64,000 nt of DNA from Tupaia tana (taxonomy: Eukaryota > Chordata > Mammalia > Scandentia > Tupaiidae): assembly GCA_026018925.1 (NCBI GenBank), contig JAKSZU010000009.1:32286583-32350582 (forward strand). Direction: 5' to 3'. Of this stretch, positions 54,541 through 63,651 are shown piece by piece. Both the position numbers and the translations under genes were made by a program. Within the stretch, counting starts at the first letter, position 1; every line of letters starts with the position of its first letter. The notes beneath the pieces are model-generated. The model did no database searches, was not told the DNA's origin, and saw only the letters and a list, made by a program, of their open reading frames with translations.

Positions 54541-54935
54541 AAAGAGAGACCAGTCTACTGAGAGACAGTAGAGAGGCACAAATCAACTCTCAGAGTTTAT
54601 ATAGTTCTGTCCTGCTCCCTCATACATAAAAATTAAGGGAAATGACTTCACAGAAGTAAAGACAAGAAGAATGACTACTGGATGCTGGGAAGGATTGGGA
54701 ACAGGGAATAGAGGGATTCGACAGAAACACATTGCAGATAGAAGGAGCAACATCTAGTGTCATAAAATACAATGGGGAGAATGAGGTTAACAACAACTTA
54801 CTGCATATAATGTTTCAAATGGTTGAGATGATGGGGATATTAATTATCCTGATGTAATCATTACACATTGTGTTCATGTACTGGAAAATCACATTATTGC
54901 AATTGTTATGTGAATAAAATTGTTAAAAATAAATA
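54541..54935 (+). mobile_element. L1 3' UTR fragment (L1MA-like)
   Basis: GACTACTGGATGCTGGGAAG, GATGGGGATATTAATTATCC, TGTAATCATTACACATTGTG and TTATGTGAATAAAATTGTTA. Old and decayed, A-rich end. Confidence 0.82.
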
Positions 54936-55011
54936 TGTAGCTCTATCTTGAATCATCTCCGTCACTAGAAAATTAAGGTATCAAGTTCTACAATTATTGG
55001 CCCTTGAAGAA

Positions 55012-55244
55012 GTGTATTTCTTCCATGAGAGAGACAAAGAGGGAGGCACCCCCAACAAGCTCTTCATGCTGCCATTTATCCACCCACACCCTGTCCCCCC
55101 AACCCCGACCCTGCCCCGGCCTCATCTGCCCTGAGTCACAGGTACACATGTACCCAGCATGCTCAGGGAGGTCCTGGGACTCAAATCTAGAACTTTTCCT
55201 GTATAGGTCCAGTTGTGTTACTGCTGGGCCACCACCTAGCTCCT
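55012..55244 (-). mobile_element. SINE-B copy, best preserved
   Basis: Antisense. TTCTTCCATGAGAGAGACAA and GCACCCCCAACAAGCTCTTC; middle CACAGGTACACATGTACCCA; head end ACTGCTGGGCCACCACCTAG. The complement begins GGAGCTAGGTGGTGGCCCAG and contains GATTTGAGTCCCAGG, a B-box-like motif. C-rich insertion at 55080-55125. Confidence 0.8.
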
Positions 55245-55289
55245 AACTTTGAAATGGCAAAGTCAAAGGGAATAATATAGATTCTCTCT

Positions 55290-55468
55290 ATAACAATAAC
55301 AATAGTAACAACTGACACTAAAACAGCAGGCACTATTCAAAGGGCTTCATGTATACTCACTAAATAATCCTTGCAACAACTATACCAGGTTGTTGCTACT
55401 ATCCTCATTTTATAGATATGTACATTTATGCACAAGGATTAATTTAACCAAGATCGCACTTTTTTTAA
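55290..55468 (-). repeat. MIR fragment
   Basis: GCAGGCACTATTCAAAGGGC, TCACTAAATAATCCTTGCAA, TATCCTCATTTTATAGATAT. The rest of the MIR is interrupted by the SINE that follows. Confidence 0.7.
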
Positions 55469-55500
55469 GACGTTTTGGCCTTAGGGCACATGTGCTTGCT

Positions 55501-55534
<34 letters not shown>

Positions 55535-55728
55535 TGAGAGGGAAAGTGAGAAATCACCCCCCGGGGAAATGGCCACGCTACAATTTCCTTCTCCATTCTC
55601 TTCTCAGGATCGTGGGCACGCATCCACATGTGCCCAGCATGAGTTTCAAGCTGCCAGGTCTGGGACTTGAACCTTGGTTGGCCATGTGGGAATCCAGCAA
55701 CATAACCGCTATGCCATCTGCTGGCCCC
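55469..55728 (-). mobile_element. SINE-A copy
   Basis: Antisense. GAGAGAGAGAGAGAGAGAGA tract at 55502-55530 from the TCTC region. Hairpin remnant ATCACCCCCCGGGGAAATGG. Head CATAACCGCTATGCCATCTG. Flanks CACTTTTTTTAAG and CATTTTTTAACTG. Confidence 0.9.
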
Positions 55729-55789
55729 ATTTTTTAACTGATGAGACTACAGTGCTGTCCATTTTAGTGCCCACTTCTTTAACCTCTAT

Positions 55790-55995
55790 ATGAGTAGTTT
55801 TCAAAGTGTGGTTCCTGAACCAGCACTCTTTGCATTACCCTGAAGTCAAATTCTCAGCCCTCTCTCCCCACAATCTGCCTCCCACAGACCTACTGAAACA
55901 AAAGTTCTGGAGTTGGGCTTTCATTTTACTTTACTTTCACAGAGTACACAGGTGATTCTGATGCACACGCCCATTATACAAGTCGTGTTCTAGAT
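55790..55995 (+). repeat. MER20 hAT-Charlie element
   Basis: TTTTCAAAGTGTGGTTCCTG, AACCAGCACTCTTTGCATTA, CCCACAGACCTACTGAAACA and AGGTGATTCTGATGCACACG follow the MER20 order end to end. Confidence 0.82.
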
Positions 55996-56564
55996 GACCC
56001 CCCACCAGCCCCTAAAAAATAGTTTGAGTGTGGGACATTCAGCTCACAAAGAGCACTCTGTCCAATCTATTTTCTGAGAAAACAGGGGCATGAGAAGATA
56101 ATTCAGTTTGATTGTGGGCTTGGATAAATCACGATGATTGTTTTGATCTCATTCCTTCGTTCTAGCAAAATTCCAAGAAGCAATTCAGTAACAGTAGATT
56201 CATTTTTCAGATGAAGGAATCAAAGCCATTTACGTCATTGGCGAATCGGGCTACAAAACACCTCATTTAGTTCATTCTCTTTCCTCCAGAAAAGTAAACA
56301 TGACCAATTTGATGCCTCCAAGTGATTATCTACATAAAAAGTTAAAAATATTTGGAGATGGGAGGAAGGAAATAATCTTTGAAGTTTGAACTCCGGAGTT
56401 ACTGTTCTTCAACCCAGTCTTAATTTGACCTCCTTGATTTTCTTTCCTCCCCATGCCATCCCTCTATCGTCCTTCTGTTGAAAGGACCCAGCTCAGCGTT
56501 TCCTGAAGTGTGTGTGTATGCTTTAAGACTCTAATGCTCTGAGACGCTTTGCAAGAAAATGGTT
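55996..56564. other. Gene-free stretch, no feature seen
   Basis: Unique-looking. No signal assigned. Confidence 0.4.
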
Positions 56565-56810
56565 ACAGAATTGAATCGAATTTGCTTGTATTTACTGAGA
56601 TTTCCTGAGAGCCAATAACTCTTTTTAAATTCTTTATATATATTACAACCACCCTATATGTAAATATTGCCATTATCATCCCCATTTGACAAATAAGGAC
56701 ACCTGGGGCTAAAAAAAAAAAAAAGAAAAAGAAAAAGATTTTTCCAAGGCCCCCTTAATTAGTCAGTGACAGTCCCTAGCAGGGTTATAAAACCAGAAAA
56801 TCTGCCACCA
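56565..56810 (-). repeat. MIR element with an internal A-rich expansion
   Basis: TATATATTACAACCACCCTA, CCATTATCATCCCCATTTGA, then an A-rich (AAAAAG)n insert at 56710-56738, then TTTTTCCAAGGCCCCCTTAA and TCCCTAGCAGGGTTATAAAA. Confidence 0.72.
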
Positions 56811-57088
56811 GAGGCTCCCACTCATAACACCATGCTATACATTCTCTCTCTGAGAAATTCTGCAGATCTCTTCTACTGTTTTCCCCTCTCAAAAAAATCT
56901 CTACACATTAGCCCATTGGGAAGTCCTGCCGTGGAGAAATATGCTTACACAGTATAACCCAGTGGCTTCCAAATGTACTTGATCAGAGAGCTCTGTTTTA
57001 CATAACAACCTATTAAACTTCTCTGGGACAACTGACTTTAGAAACATCACTGGTCTTAGAAAAATGGAGTTTGGCCTGACTGAAGACC

Positions 57089-57091
<3 letters not shown>

Positions 57092-57129
<38 letters not shown>

Positions 57130-57369
57130 AGAGGTTTTTGCCTTAGGGCACATGCTCTTGCCAGAGAGAGAGAGAGAGAGAGAGAGGCAGACACAGTGAG
57201 AGGGAACTGAGAAATCACCAAATTACCCTCAGGGGGAATGGTCACACTGCAATCTCTTCTCTTCCATTCTCCTTTCCAGTGTGATTTTGAAGCCTCCAGG
57301 TCTGGACTTGAACCACAGTCAGTCATAGTGGGAGTTCAGCAATATAGCCACTACACCATCTGCTGGTCC
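57092..57369 (-). mobile_element. SINE-A copy with a (TG)n tail
   Basis: Antisense. (TG)n of about 36 bp at 57091-57127 in place of the A/T tail; then TTAGAGGTTTTTGCCTTAGG. The segment carrying TTGGGCACGCACACAC is deleted. Flanks CTGAAGACCACT (57080) and CTGAAGAAGATCACT (57370). Confidence 0.86.
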
Positions 57370-57538
57370 CTGAAGAAGATCACTCTTTTGCCCAGTCTCT
57401 AAACCTTTGTGAAAAGACACATGGAACGGTGAAAAAGAAAAGTGAGATGTGTGTATGAGTGTTTGCACATGCATACGCCAGAGCAAAAGAGAGAAAGAGG
57501 GTAAGGACAGTGAATGAAATGGACTAAGTGCTATACAA

Positions 57539-57857
57539 TGGGTCTTCAAAAAGTTCATGGATAATGCATATTATGAAAAAATGCATGAATTTCACATTTT
57601 TTAAAGAACTAATTTTACTTATTTATCATTATTTTTTTCATTTACTATTGGGCACATGCACTCACCAGAGAGAGAGGAAGAAAAAGAGGAAAAGTGAGAA
57701 AGCAAGCCACCAGATCTGGGATCTGAACCACGGTCAGCCATGAGGGAGTCCAGTGACTTAACCCCCACACCACCTGCTGGCCCTTCAAAAATTTTTTGCA
57801 ACAAAATAAACTTGTTCTTTAATTCCACATCTCCATGAACATGTTGAAGTCCCCTCA
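57539..57857. mobile_element. Palindromic mariner-like MITE, second copy, split by a SINE
   Basis: 57539-57601 (GGGTCTTCAAAAAGTTCATG, ATGCATATTATGAAAAAATG) and 57784-57857 (TTTTTTGCAACAAAATAAAC, CATGAACATGTTGAAGTCCC). It is the reverse complement of the element at 21135-21267, so the two copies are in opposite orientation. Confidence 0.82.
57606..57783 (-). mobile_element. SINE-As (short form) inside the MITE
   Basis: Antisense. TTTACTATTGGGCACATGCA, CAGAGAGAGAGGAAGAAAAA, AAAGCAAGCCACCAGATCTG, antisense B box CTGAACCACGGTCAGCCATG, head CACACCACCTGCTGGCCC. No long GC-rich middle. Confidence 0.88.
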
Positions 57858-57931
57858 GGTAAGTGTATACTCGTGTTATTACTGGTGGTGGCAATAGTAT
57901 CATCCTTGACACATACCTAATGCCTTTACTA

Positions 57932-58009
57932 TTAGGTTGTCAGGAAAGTCACGACATATTTTTCTGTTTTTCTATGCAAAAATGTGTCATGACTTTCCCA
58001 ACAACCCAA
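57932..58009. mobile_element. Mariner MITE of about 78 bp, copy 2
   Basis: TA flanks at 57930-57931 and 58010-58011. Left end TTAGGTTGTCAGGAAAGTCA; complement of the right end TTGGGTTGTTGGGAAAGTCA. Centre TTTTTCTATGCAAAAAT. Closely related to 41708-41786. Confidence 0.9.
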
Positions 58010-58099
58010 TACATCTTTGGCTAACCGGGAAGGATAGGAAAGACAATTGAATCATCATGGGGGGAAAAAACCTTCTGTTTCTCTTAGAACACGCAGATA

Positions 58100-58357
58100 G
58101 GGACCAGCAGTTAGCGTAATGGCTATGTCGCTGGACTCCCACGTAGTCGACCGTGGTTCGAGTCCCAGACCCAGTGGCTTAAAACTCACGCCGGGCGCTT
58201 GTGCGTGCGTGCCCAAGATGCCGAGAGGAGAATGGAGGAGAAGGGATTGCGGCATGGCCATCCCCCCTGGGGGGTGATTTCTCACTTTCTGTCTCTCTGT
58301 CTCTGTCTGTCTGGCGAGCGCACGTGCACTATAGCAAAAACCTCTGGAAAAAAGAAA
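58100..58357 (+). mobile_element. SINE-A copy, near consensus
   Basis: The best reference copy of the window. Perfect 13-bp duplication GAACACGCAGATA (58087-58099 and 58358-58370). A box TAGCGTAATGG at 58112-58122, B box GGTTCGAGTCC at 58155-58165, both matching tRNA promoter consensus. Middle GCCGGGCGCTTGTGCGTGCG, hairpin CCCCCCTGGGGGG, then TTTCTGTCTCTCTGTCTCTG, GTGCACTATAGCAAAAACCT and an A-rich tail. Confidence 0.97.
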
Positions 58358-58370
58358 GAACACGCAGATA

Positions 58371-59799
58371 TAATTTTTGTATCACCGACAGCAAAAGCAT
58401 CATGCCACCATCTCAGCCTTTGCAGAAGTAATGCTTTGTAAAAGAGAAGCATAGCAGGCCACACACTGGAAGACACATTACTAGCGCTCTCTGTGCATAT
58501 TGTTGATATTGGACTGCTACTCCCAACCCACCTCGCCCCCTGATAGTTCCAAAGTGCTTACTACCTTTACCCAACTCATCCTGGAAGTTTTAGACTGTCA
58601 GTTTGAGTTACTCTGAATGCTCAGGTGAAGATTTGTTATGGGATTTCAAAACTTTTTTTCAAATCTCAGTGCTTCCATGAATGTTGAATTTGTAGGGTGT
58701 TGGAGCAGTAGGCAGGGGGCAGAAAGGAGGCAGGATTTTACCTTTGACAATTAGCATCACTCTTACTAAGGAACAGGAGCTGGAGAGGTCTCGGCCTACA
58801 CGGTAAATTGTGATCAATCTGGCCATCCCCTTCAGGTGATTAACACAATCTGTAATTCCCCTCAAACCACACCAAGTTACAGGTAAAAGCTGGATATTAA
58901 TGATCATAATCAGCATTTTTCTGATTTTCATCTAAAACAACCATTATAATATCTCTAGGTCCTCCACTTATTTCTCATAATCTCCAGGAGATGGGTCAAG
59001 TCTACTCATAAAGAAGCTATCTCTATTTTTTGGACCCCCCTATGCCTCCACTACCTAAAGAAGCCACATTACAAGTACCTCATCACTGCCCACTGTGAAA
59101 GATGAGAGCATTAATGCCTATACTAAGGATACTGCTTCCCCCCACTCCCAAAGCCCCCATGGCCACATCAAGCCACCAAATGCTGCCTTGTACTGCTCTC
59201 AAAACAAAATGGCACCAGGTGCTACTGCTGTGCCAGTTACTGGAGGCTGGAAAGCATCTGCAGCCACATGCTGCCCCTGGCGTCATTGATGTGCTAAAGC
59301 CTTCCAAGCCCCAAGGCTGAGTTCTGTCCCCCAGAAAGCCCATGTGCCAAAGCTGGCTATGTTCTGAGTTAATTCTCAATTAGGTAGGCACACAAGCTGT
59401 GTTACCTTATCTCCTTTCTAATGTCTAACATTAGAGATCAGAAACCAGATTAGAAACAGCAGATCTTTAGAGAACCTGTTGTTTTTCCTGCTTGTGATTT
59501 GTCTTTACTTTCAGCATCTGTCTACCCTAAGAGTTAAACACAAATCCCTGGGCAACTAGGCCCATGGGTAAATCTGAATGGGGGGCAATAAACTACATTC
59601 AGATGTGCCCCAACCCTCCAACAACTAAGGCTCTGTTATTGAGCCTGGCATATTAAAGCTCATGTCGATGTAGGATAGGAAGCCCCTTTACAGCATGCCC
59701 AAAGAGATCTGAATCTTAATGGATAACCTAGCCTGGGCTCTCACTAGGATCTCTTCTACAAGAGATATTTTCCCCAGTACATCAGTGTTGCAAGCCAAT
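58371..59799. other. Gene-free stretch, unique sequence
   Basis: No repeat named. 59090-59380 is GC-richer with overlapping open frames of 64-98 codons on both strands; an LTR or retrocopy is possible, but I recognise no family. Confidence 0.45.
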
Positions 59800-59965
59800 C
59801 CAAAAGCCTATAGGCAGATGCATCGGACTAGGCAACAAACAACCAGAATTCAAATTCTATTCCTACCATTTATCAGCAATATGAGCCCTGGGCAGGCCAT
59901 TTAACCTTCATCTACTGGGATAATAACAACTTCCCTGCCTACCCTGGGGTATGTCCATTCAAGAA
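59800..59965 (+). repeat. MIR fragment
   Basis: CAACAAACAACCAGAATTCA, AATTCTATTCCTACCATTTA, GAGCCCTGGGCAGGCCATTT and AACCTTCATCTACTGGGATA; head and core. Confidence 0.75.
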
Positions 59966-60069
59966 CTATGTATCGAGCTTCTTTCAAAAAGATAAAAAAT
60001 AAAATGCTATATCTGTTGGAGATAAACAGTCACAGATTTCACTAACAACACATAAACAGTAATATTTTT

Positions 60070-60314
60070 TGGAGAGGTTTTTGCTATAGGGCCTGTGCGC
60101 TCGCCAGACAGACAGAGAGAGACAGAAAGTGAGAAATCACCACCCTGGGGGGATGGCTATGCTGCAATCCCTTCTTCTTCATTCTCCTCTCGGGATCTTG
60201 GGCATGCACGCACACATGCCCGGCATGAGTTTAAGCCACCAGGTCCAGTACTTGAACTGTGGTCGACTTCATGGGAGTTCAGCGACATAGCCATTATGCT
60301 AACTGCTGGTCCCT
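60070..60314 (-). mobile_element. SINE-A copy
   Basis: Antisense with a 16-bp duplication AAACAGTAATATTTTT (60054-60069 and 60318-60333). Young-subfamily head CATAGCCATTATGCTAACTG. End GGTTTTTGCTATAGGGCCTG. Confidence 0.94.
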
Positions 60315-60344
60315 CACAAACAGTAATATTTTTCAGAAAATACT

Positions 60345-60570
60345 GAGTTCTTACTAGTTGACCTGTACTTCACACATCACCACATTCTTCACAAAAACCT
60401 ATAAGATGAGCATAATTAAACCCATTTTACAAATGAGAAAAACAGAAGCTTAATGAAAATTAAAGACCTGATTCAAGTCACACATCTAGGAAGTAGTGGC
60501 TCTGAGTTTCAAATCCAGGTCTGTCTGATGCCAGAATCTATGATTTTTCTTTTCCACTGGACTATACTAT
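60345..60570 (-). repeat. MIR element
   Basis: CACATTCTTCACAAAAACCT, AAACCCATTTTACAAATGAG, GTCACACATCTAGGAAGTAG and CAAATCCAGGTCTGTCTGAT in reversed MIR order. Confidence 0.87.
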
Positions 60571-61264
60571 TTCACAAGGTAGACAGTCATTCATTTCACA
60601 AGGCATAGATGGAAGTACCATGGACTCAAATGAGATACATGTGAAAGTGTTTTATAAACAGTCAAGCTGACAATTGTTAAGGTGTTTCTGTTATTATCAT
60701 TAGGGTAAGTGCTCTATAAAATATGCTGGCTGTAAAATTCCATCAGTAAATAGGAGTTAGCCAAGCCTTACAGAGGCCAAAAAGAAAAAAAAAAAAAAAG
60801 GAAGAAAGGAAAGAAGGCATATTTAATTCCAGCTGCAACCGATCATTGGAAGGCAACTGGTGCCTCAAATTCTATCACTATTCTAAGTAATCCAGCGTCT
60901 GTATGTGGGCATGGGGAACCTATGTGAACAGATCGAGAGCTCTCATAACTCAATGGTTCTAACTGAGTAGAATAAAAATGATTTTAGTAAATTGCATTGC
61001 CCTGGCTGGGCCAACTGAGAGGCCATATTTACATGGACAATTAAAAGTACTTGGTGAAGTAGGGCCTTGTTCAGGATCATGACTACGTACCTCAGCAGGG
61101 TGTGAGAAGTAATGTTTTAAACACACACTGACACAGAGGCTCTTCGCTGTGGATTCAAGGTCTAACAATCATGGCTTATCTATCTTGAGTGTCTACTTTG
61201 TGCCACGTACTGAGTTAAGCACAATTATAGCACATCTTGAGTCATCATGCTGTGATTAAGTTGG
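60571..61264. other. Gene-free stretch
   Basis: Unique-looking, with an A-rich simple repeat at 60779-60816 and a MIR-like trace TTGAGTGTCTACTTTGTGCC at 61182-61201. Confidence 0.4.
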
Positions 61265-61806
61265 TTATATTTACCTAATTTAAGAGCATGAGTTTTAAAG
61301 TAATATAGCCCACAATCCTGGGCTGGACTGAGGTGTATATCATGCTGGGTAAAGTCTTTTTACAATCTAAATGGTGTATAGTGATTAAATGTATAAATAA
61401 CAATAAAAATATTTTTTAATTGTATTAACACAAAAATGGCAGTAGTTATTAATATTATTTTTCTTGTTATTTTATTCCATTATTTTTGCAATTTATTTTA
61501 CTGGATCATAGTATCAGCAGTACCTTACATTTTTTGATTACCATCAATGAAATTTTACTTAAATAAAGGACCTAATTTTACTTAACAGTAAAAAAAATAT
61601 ATATATAACCCACAAACTGTTCCACCTTGAACAAGTTAATTAATCTCTCTGAGACCCAGTTTCATAATCTGTAAAGTGAGGTTATAATGCCTACCTCATA
61701 GTTACCATGAGGATTAAATAAGTTTTTAATAAGTATAACATAGTAAAGCAAATACAACTATCCCTATCACACATAAAATGTTCAATAAATGTTAAGCAAT
61801 GTTGTT
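61265..61806 (+). repeat. MIR element split by an L1
   Basis: Left part 61265-61315 (TTTAAGAGCATGAGTTTTAA), right part 61604-61806 (TTGAACAAGTTAATTAATCT, CTGAGACCCAGTTTCATAAT, AATGTTCAATAAATGTTAAG). Head, core and 3' end are in one orientation across the insertion. Confidence 0.85.
61316..61603 (+). mobile_element. L1 3' end with possible 3' transduction
   Basis: Flanks TATAGCCCACAA (61304-61315) and TATAACCCACAA (61604-61615) are a 12-bp duplication with one difference. The insert opens with the L1 3' UTR (GGGCTGGACTGAGGTGTATA, GGTGTATAGTGATTAAATGT), passes its A-rich end near 61410, then carries about 170 bp of non-L1 sequence and ends in A7 and TATATAT. This is the structure left when L1 transcription reads past its own poly(A) signal. 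Confidence 0.68.
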
Positions 61807-61949
61807 GTTATTGTTTTCCTGTTAGAAGTCCAGAAGGGATCATTCTTTTGACCATTTGCAGAGGCCCAGGGGCTGTTTTCACAGTACTCCTTGTTAAGCA
61901 TCTTTTTTTCAATATCCTCCCTTGATTTATTTGCAAACAAATGCTCTTC

Positions 61950-62070
61950 TGTATGGCTCAAACTGAAACCTTATGCAGGTTATTGTGAAGATTAAATGAG
62001 ATAAAATATATAAAATGCTTAGCATGGTGCCTGGCGCACATAGCAAATGATTAATAAACACCAGCTATAA
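61950..62070 (+). repeat. MIR 3' fragment
   Basis: GTGAAGATTAAATGAGATAA, AATGCTTAGCATGGTGCCTG and AATGATTAATAAACACCAGC. Confidence 0.72.
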
Positions 62071-62084
62071 TACATGGTAATATC

Positions 62085-62200
62085 AGACAAGCTCTCTTAC
62101 TGCTCCAGAGATTCTGATTCAATAGGTTTGAGGAGAAACCTAGGGATCTTCTTTTGGTAAAAAATCTCCTCCAATTGATTTTTAGGCCTTAAATGGAAAT
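62085..62200 (+). repeat. hAT-Charlie (MER5/MER20-like) fragment
   Basis: CAGAGATTCTGATTCAATAG and TTTGAGGAGAAACCTAGGGA recall the 'ccagagattctgattcaattggtctggggtg' part of Charlie MITEs. Fragmentary. Confidence 0.5.
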
Positions 62201-62300
62201 ATATTGCTACATATCCCTGCTGTGATCATGTCTCCTCTATTTACACATGCCACTCCAGCCTCCCACTTCATTGTAAAGTCCAGGACTTCAATAGTGACTC

Positions 62301-62560
62301 TTTTTTTTTTTTTTTTTTTTGAGAGAGAGAGAGATTTTTGCTATAGGGCTCTTATGCTCACCAGAGAGACAGAAAACGAGAAATCACCCCACAGGGGGAT
62401 GGCCACACCACAATCCCTTCTCCTCCATTCACCTTTTGGGATTTTGGGCACGCACTCACATGTGCCTGGCATGAGTTTCAAGCCTCTGAGTCTGAGACTC
62501 AAACCATGGTCAACTATGTGGGAGTCCAGCAACATAACCATTGTGCCATCTGCTGGTCCC
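62301..62560 (-). mobile_element. SINE-A copy
   Basis: Antisense. T20 tail, GAGAGAGATTTTTGCTATAG 3' end, head CATAACCATTGTGCCATCTG. Flanks ATAGTGACTC and GTTGTGACTCC. Confidence 0.92.
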
Positions 62561-62859
62561 AGTTGTGACTCCTAATGGAGAAAAGAGTACGGAGAAGTGC
62601 ATACTGGAGTAACAGCCTATATCCTGGAAGCTGCTATTCAGGATTCATTCCATCTCTGGAAATCTGTCATTCTACTTTAAGAAGCATGTCTTCCATTTGC
62701 CTACCAACAACACCCCTGCCTACCTTACACTGCTTCCCAATCTTGGTCAATAACCTATAGACACATAGTGAGGTTGCTTGGAAAATTAGATCTGAAGAGG
62801 AATCCTGTCTTTTGATGTGCAAATTATTTAATAAGGGGATAGCCACTGAGCCACATACT

Positions 62860-63060
62860 CTTAGGTTTATTTTCTCATTCAATCCTCACTATAATCCTAT
62901 AAGGCGAGCATTATTATTATCCCCTATGTTTATGAACGAAAAGACTGAGGTCCAGAAAACCAAGATGATTTGCAAGATCATCACCTAATAATTGACAGGA
63001 CTGAGATCAAATTCAAGTCTGTCTGACTCCAAAGTTCATATACTTAACTACTCAATCCCT
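62860..63060 (-). repeat. MIR element
   Basis: CTCATTCAATCCTCACTATA, GAGCATTATTATTATCCCCT, GACTGAGGTCCAGAAAACCA, ATTCAAGTCTGTCTGACTCC; reversed MIR order. Confidence 0.87.
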
Positions 63061-63192
63061 AATGTGAAGACCAGCAGAGAAAAATGTAATCATTTTTATT
63101 TGTCTTTCATTGTGTTTGAGTATATGGATTTGGGGAACTAGTTTTTCTCCAATGTTTTGTGGGATGTGAGGAGCAAAAGGGTCTTATTTTCT

Positions 63193-63378
63193 TTTTTTTT
63201 AATATTTTATTTTAACTTTATTTATTATTATTATCATTATTATTTTCCAGTTTGATCAGAGAGAGACAGAGAGAGAGAGAGAGGAAGTGAGAAAGCAAGC
63301 CACCAGGTCCGAGACTTGAACCGTGGTCGACCATGTGGGAGTCCAGCGCCTTTAACCACCATGCCACTTGCCGGCCCC
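63193..63378 (-). mobile_element. SINE-As (short form), young
   Basis: Antisense, with a perfect 17-bp duplication AAAGGGTCTTATTTTCT (63176-63192 and 63379-63395). TTATTATTATTATCATTATT tail, GAGAGACAGAGAGAGAGAGA, AAGCAAGCCACCAGGTCCGA, antisense B box TTGAACCGTGGTCGACCATG, head CCATGCCACTTGCCGGCCCC. Confidence 0.95.
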
Positions 63379-63438
63379 AAAGGGTCTTATTTTCTAATCT
63401 AATGGGCCATAGGAAGCAAATATTGTTAATTAGTTGAA

Positions 63439-63640
63439 TGTTTCATAGAATTATTTTTAAATTTAACTTTATTTATTTATTTACTGTTTTATTCATTTAT
63501 TTATTTTAATTTAACTAGAAAAGGACAGAGATAGAGAGAGGAAGAAAATGAGAAAGCAAGCCACCAGGTCTGGGACTCAAACCATGGTCAGCCATGTGGG
63601 AGTCCAGTGCTCTTAACCACCACGCTACCTGCCAACCCTG
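63439..63640 (-). mobile_element. SINE-As (short form)
   Basis: Antisense with duplication AATTAGTTGAA (63428-63438 and 63641-63651). (TTTA)n tail, AAAGCAAGCCACCAGGTCTG, CAAACCATGGTCAGCCATGT. Lies 60 bp from a second copy of the same short form in the same orientation. Confidence 0.94.
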
Positions 63641-63651
63641 AATTAGTTGAA

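Noticed and set aside
58112..58180. tRNA gene
   Set aside because: The A and B boxes are strong, but the same head recurs dozens of times attached to a SINE body, so it is a SINE promoter and not a tRNA gene.
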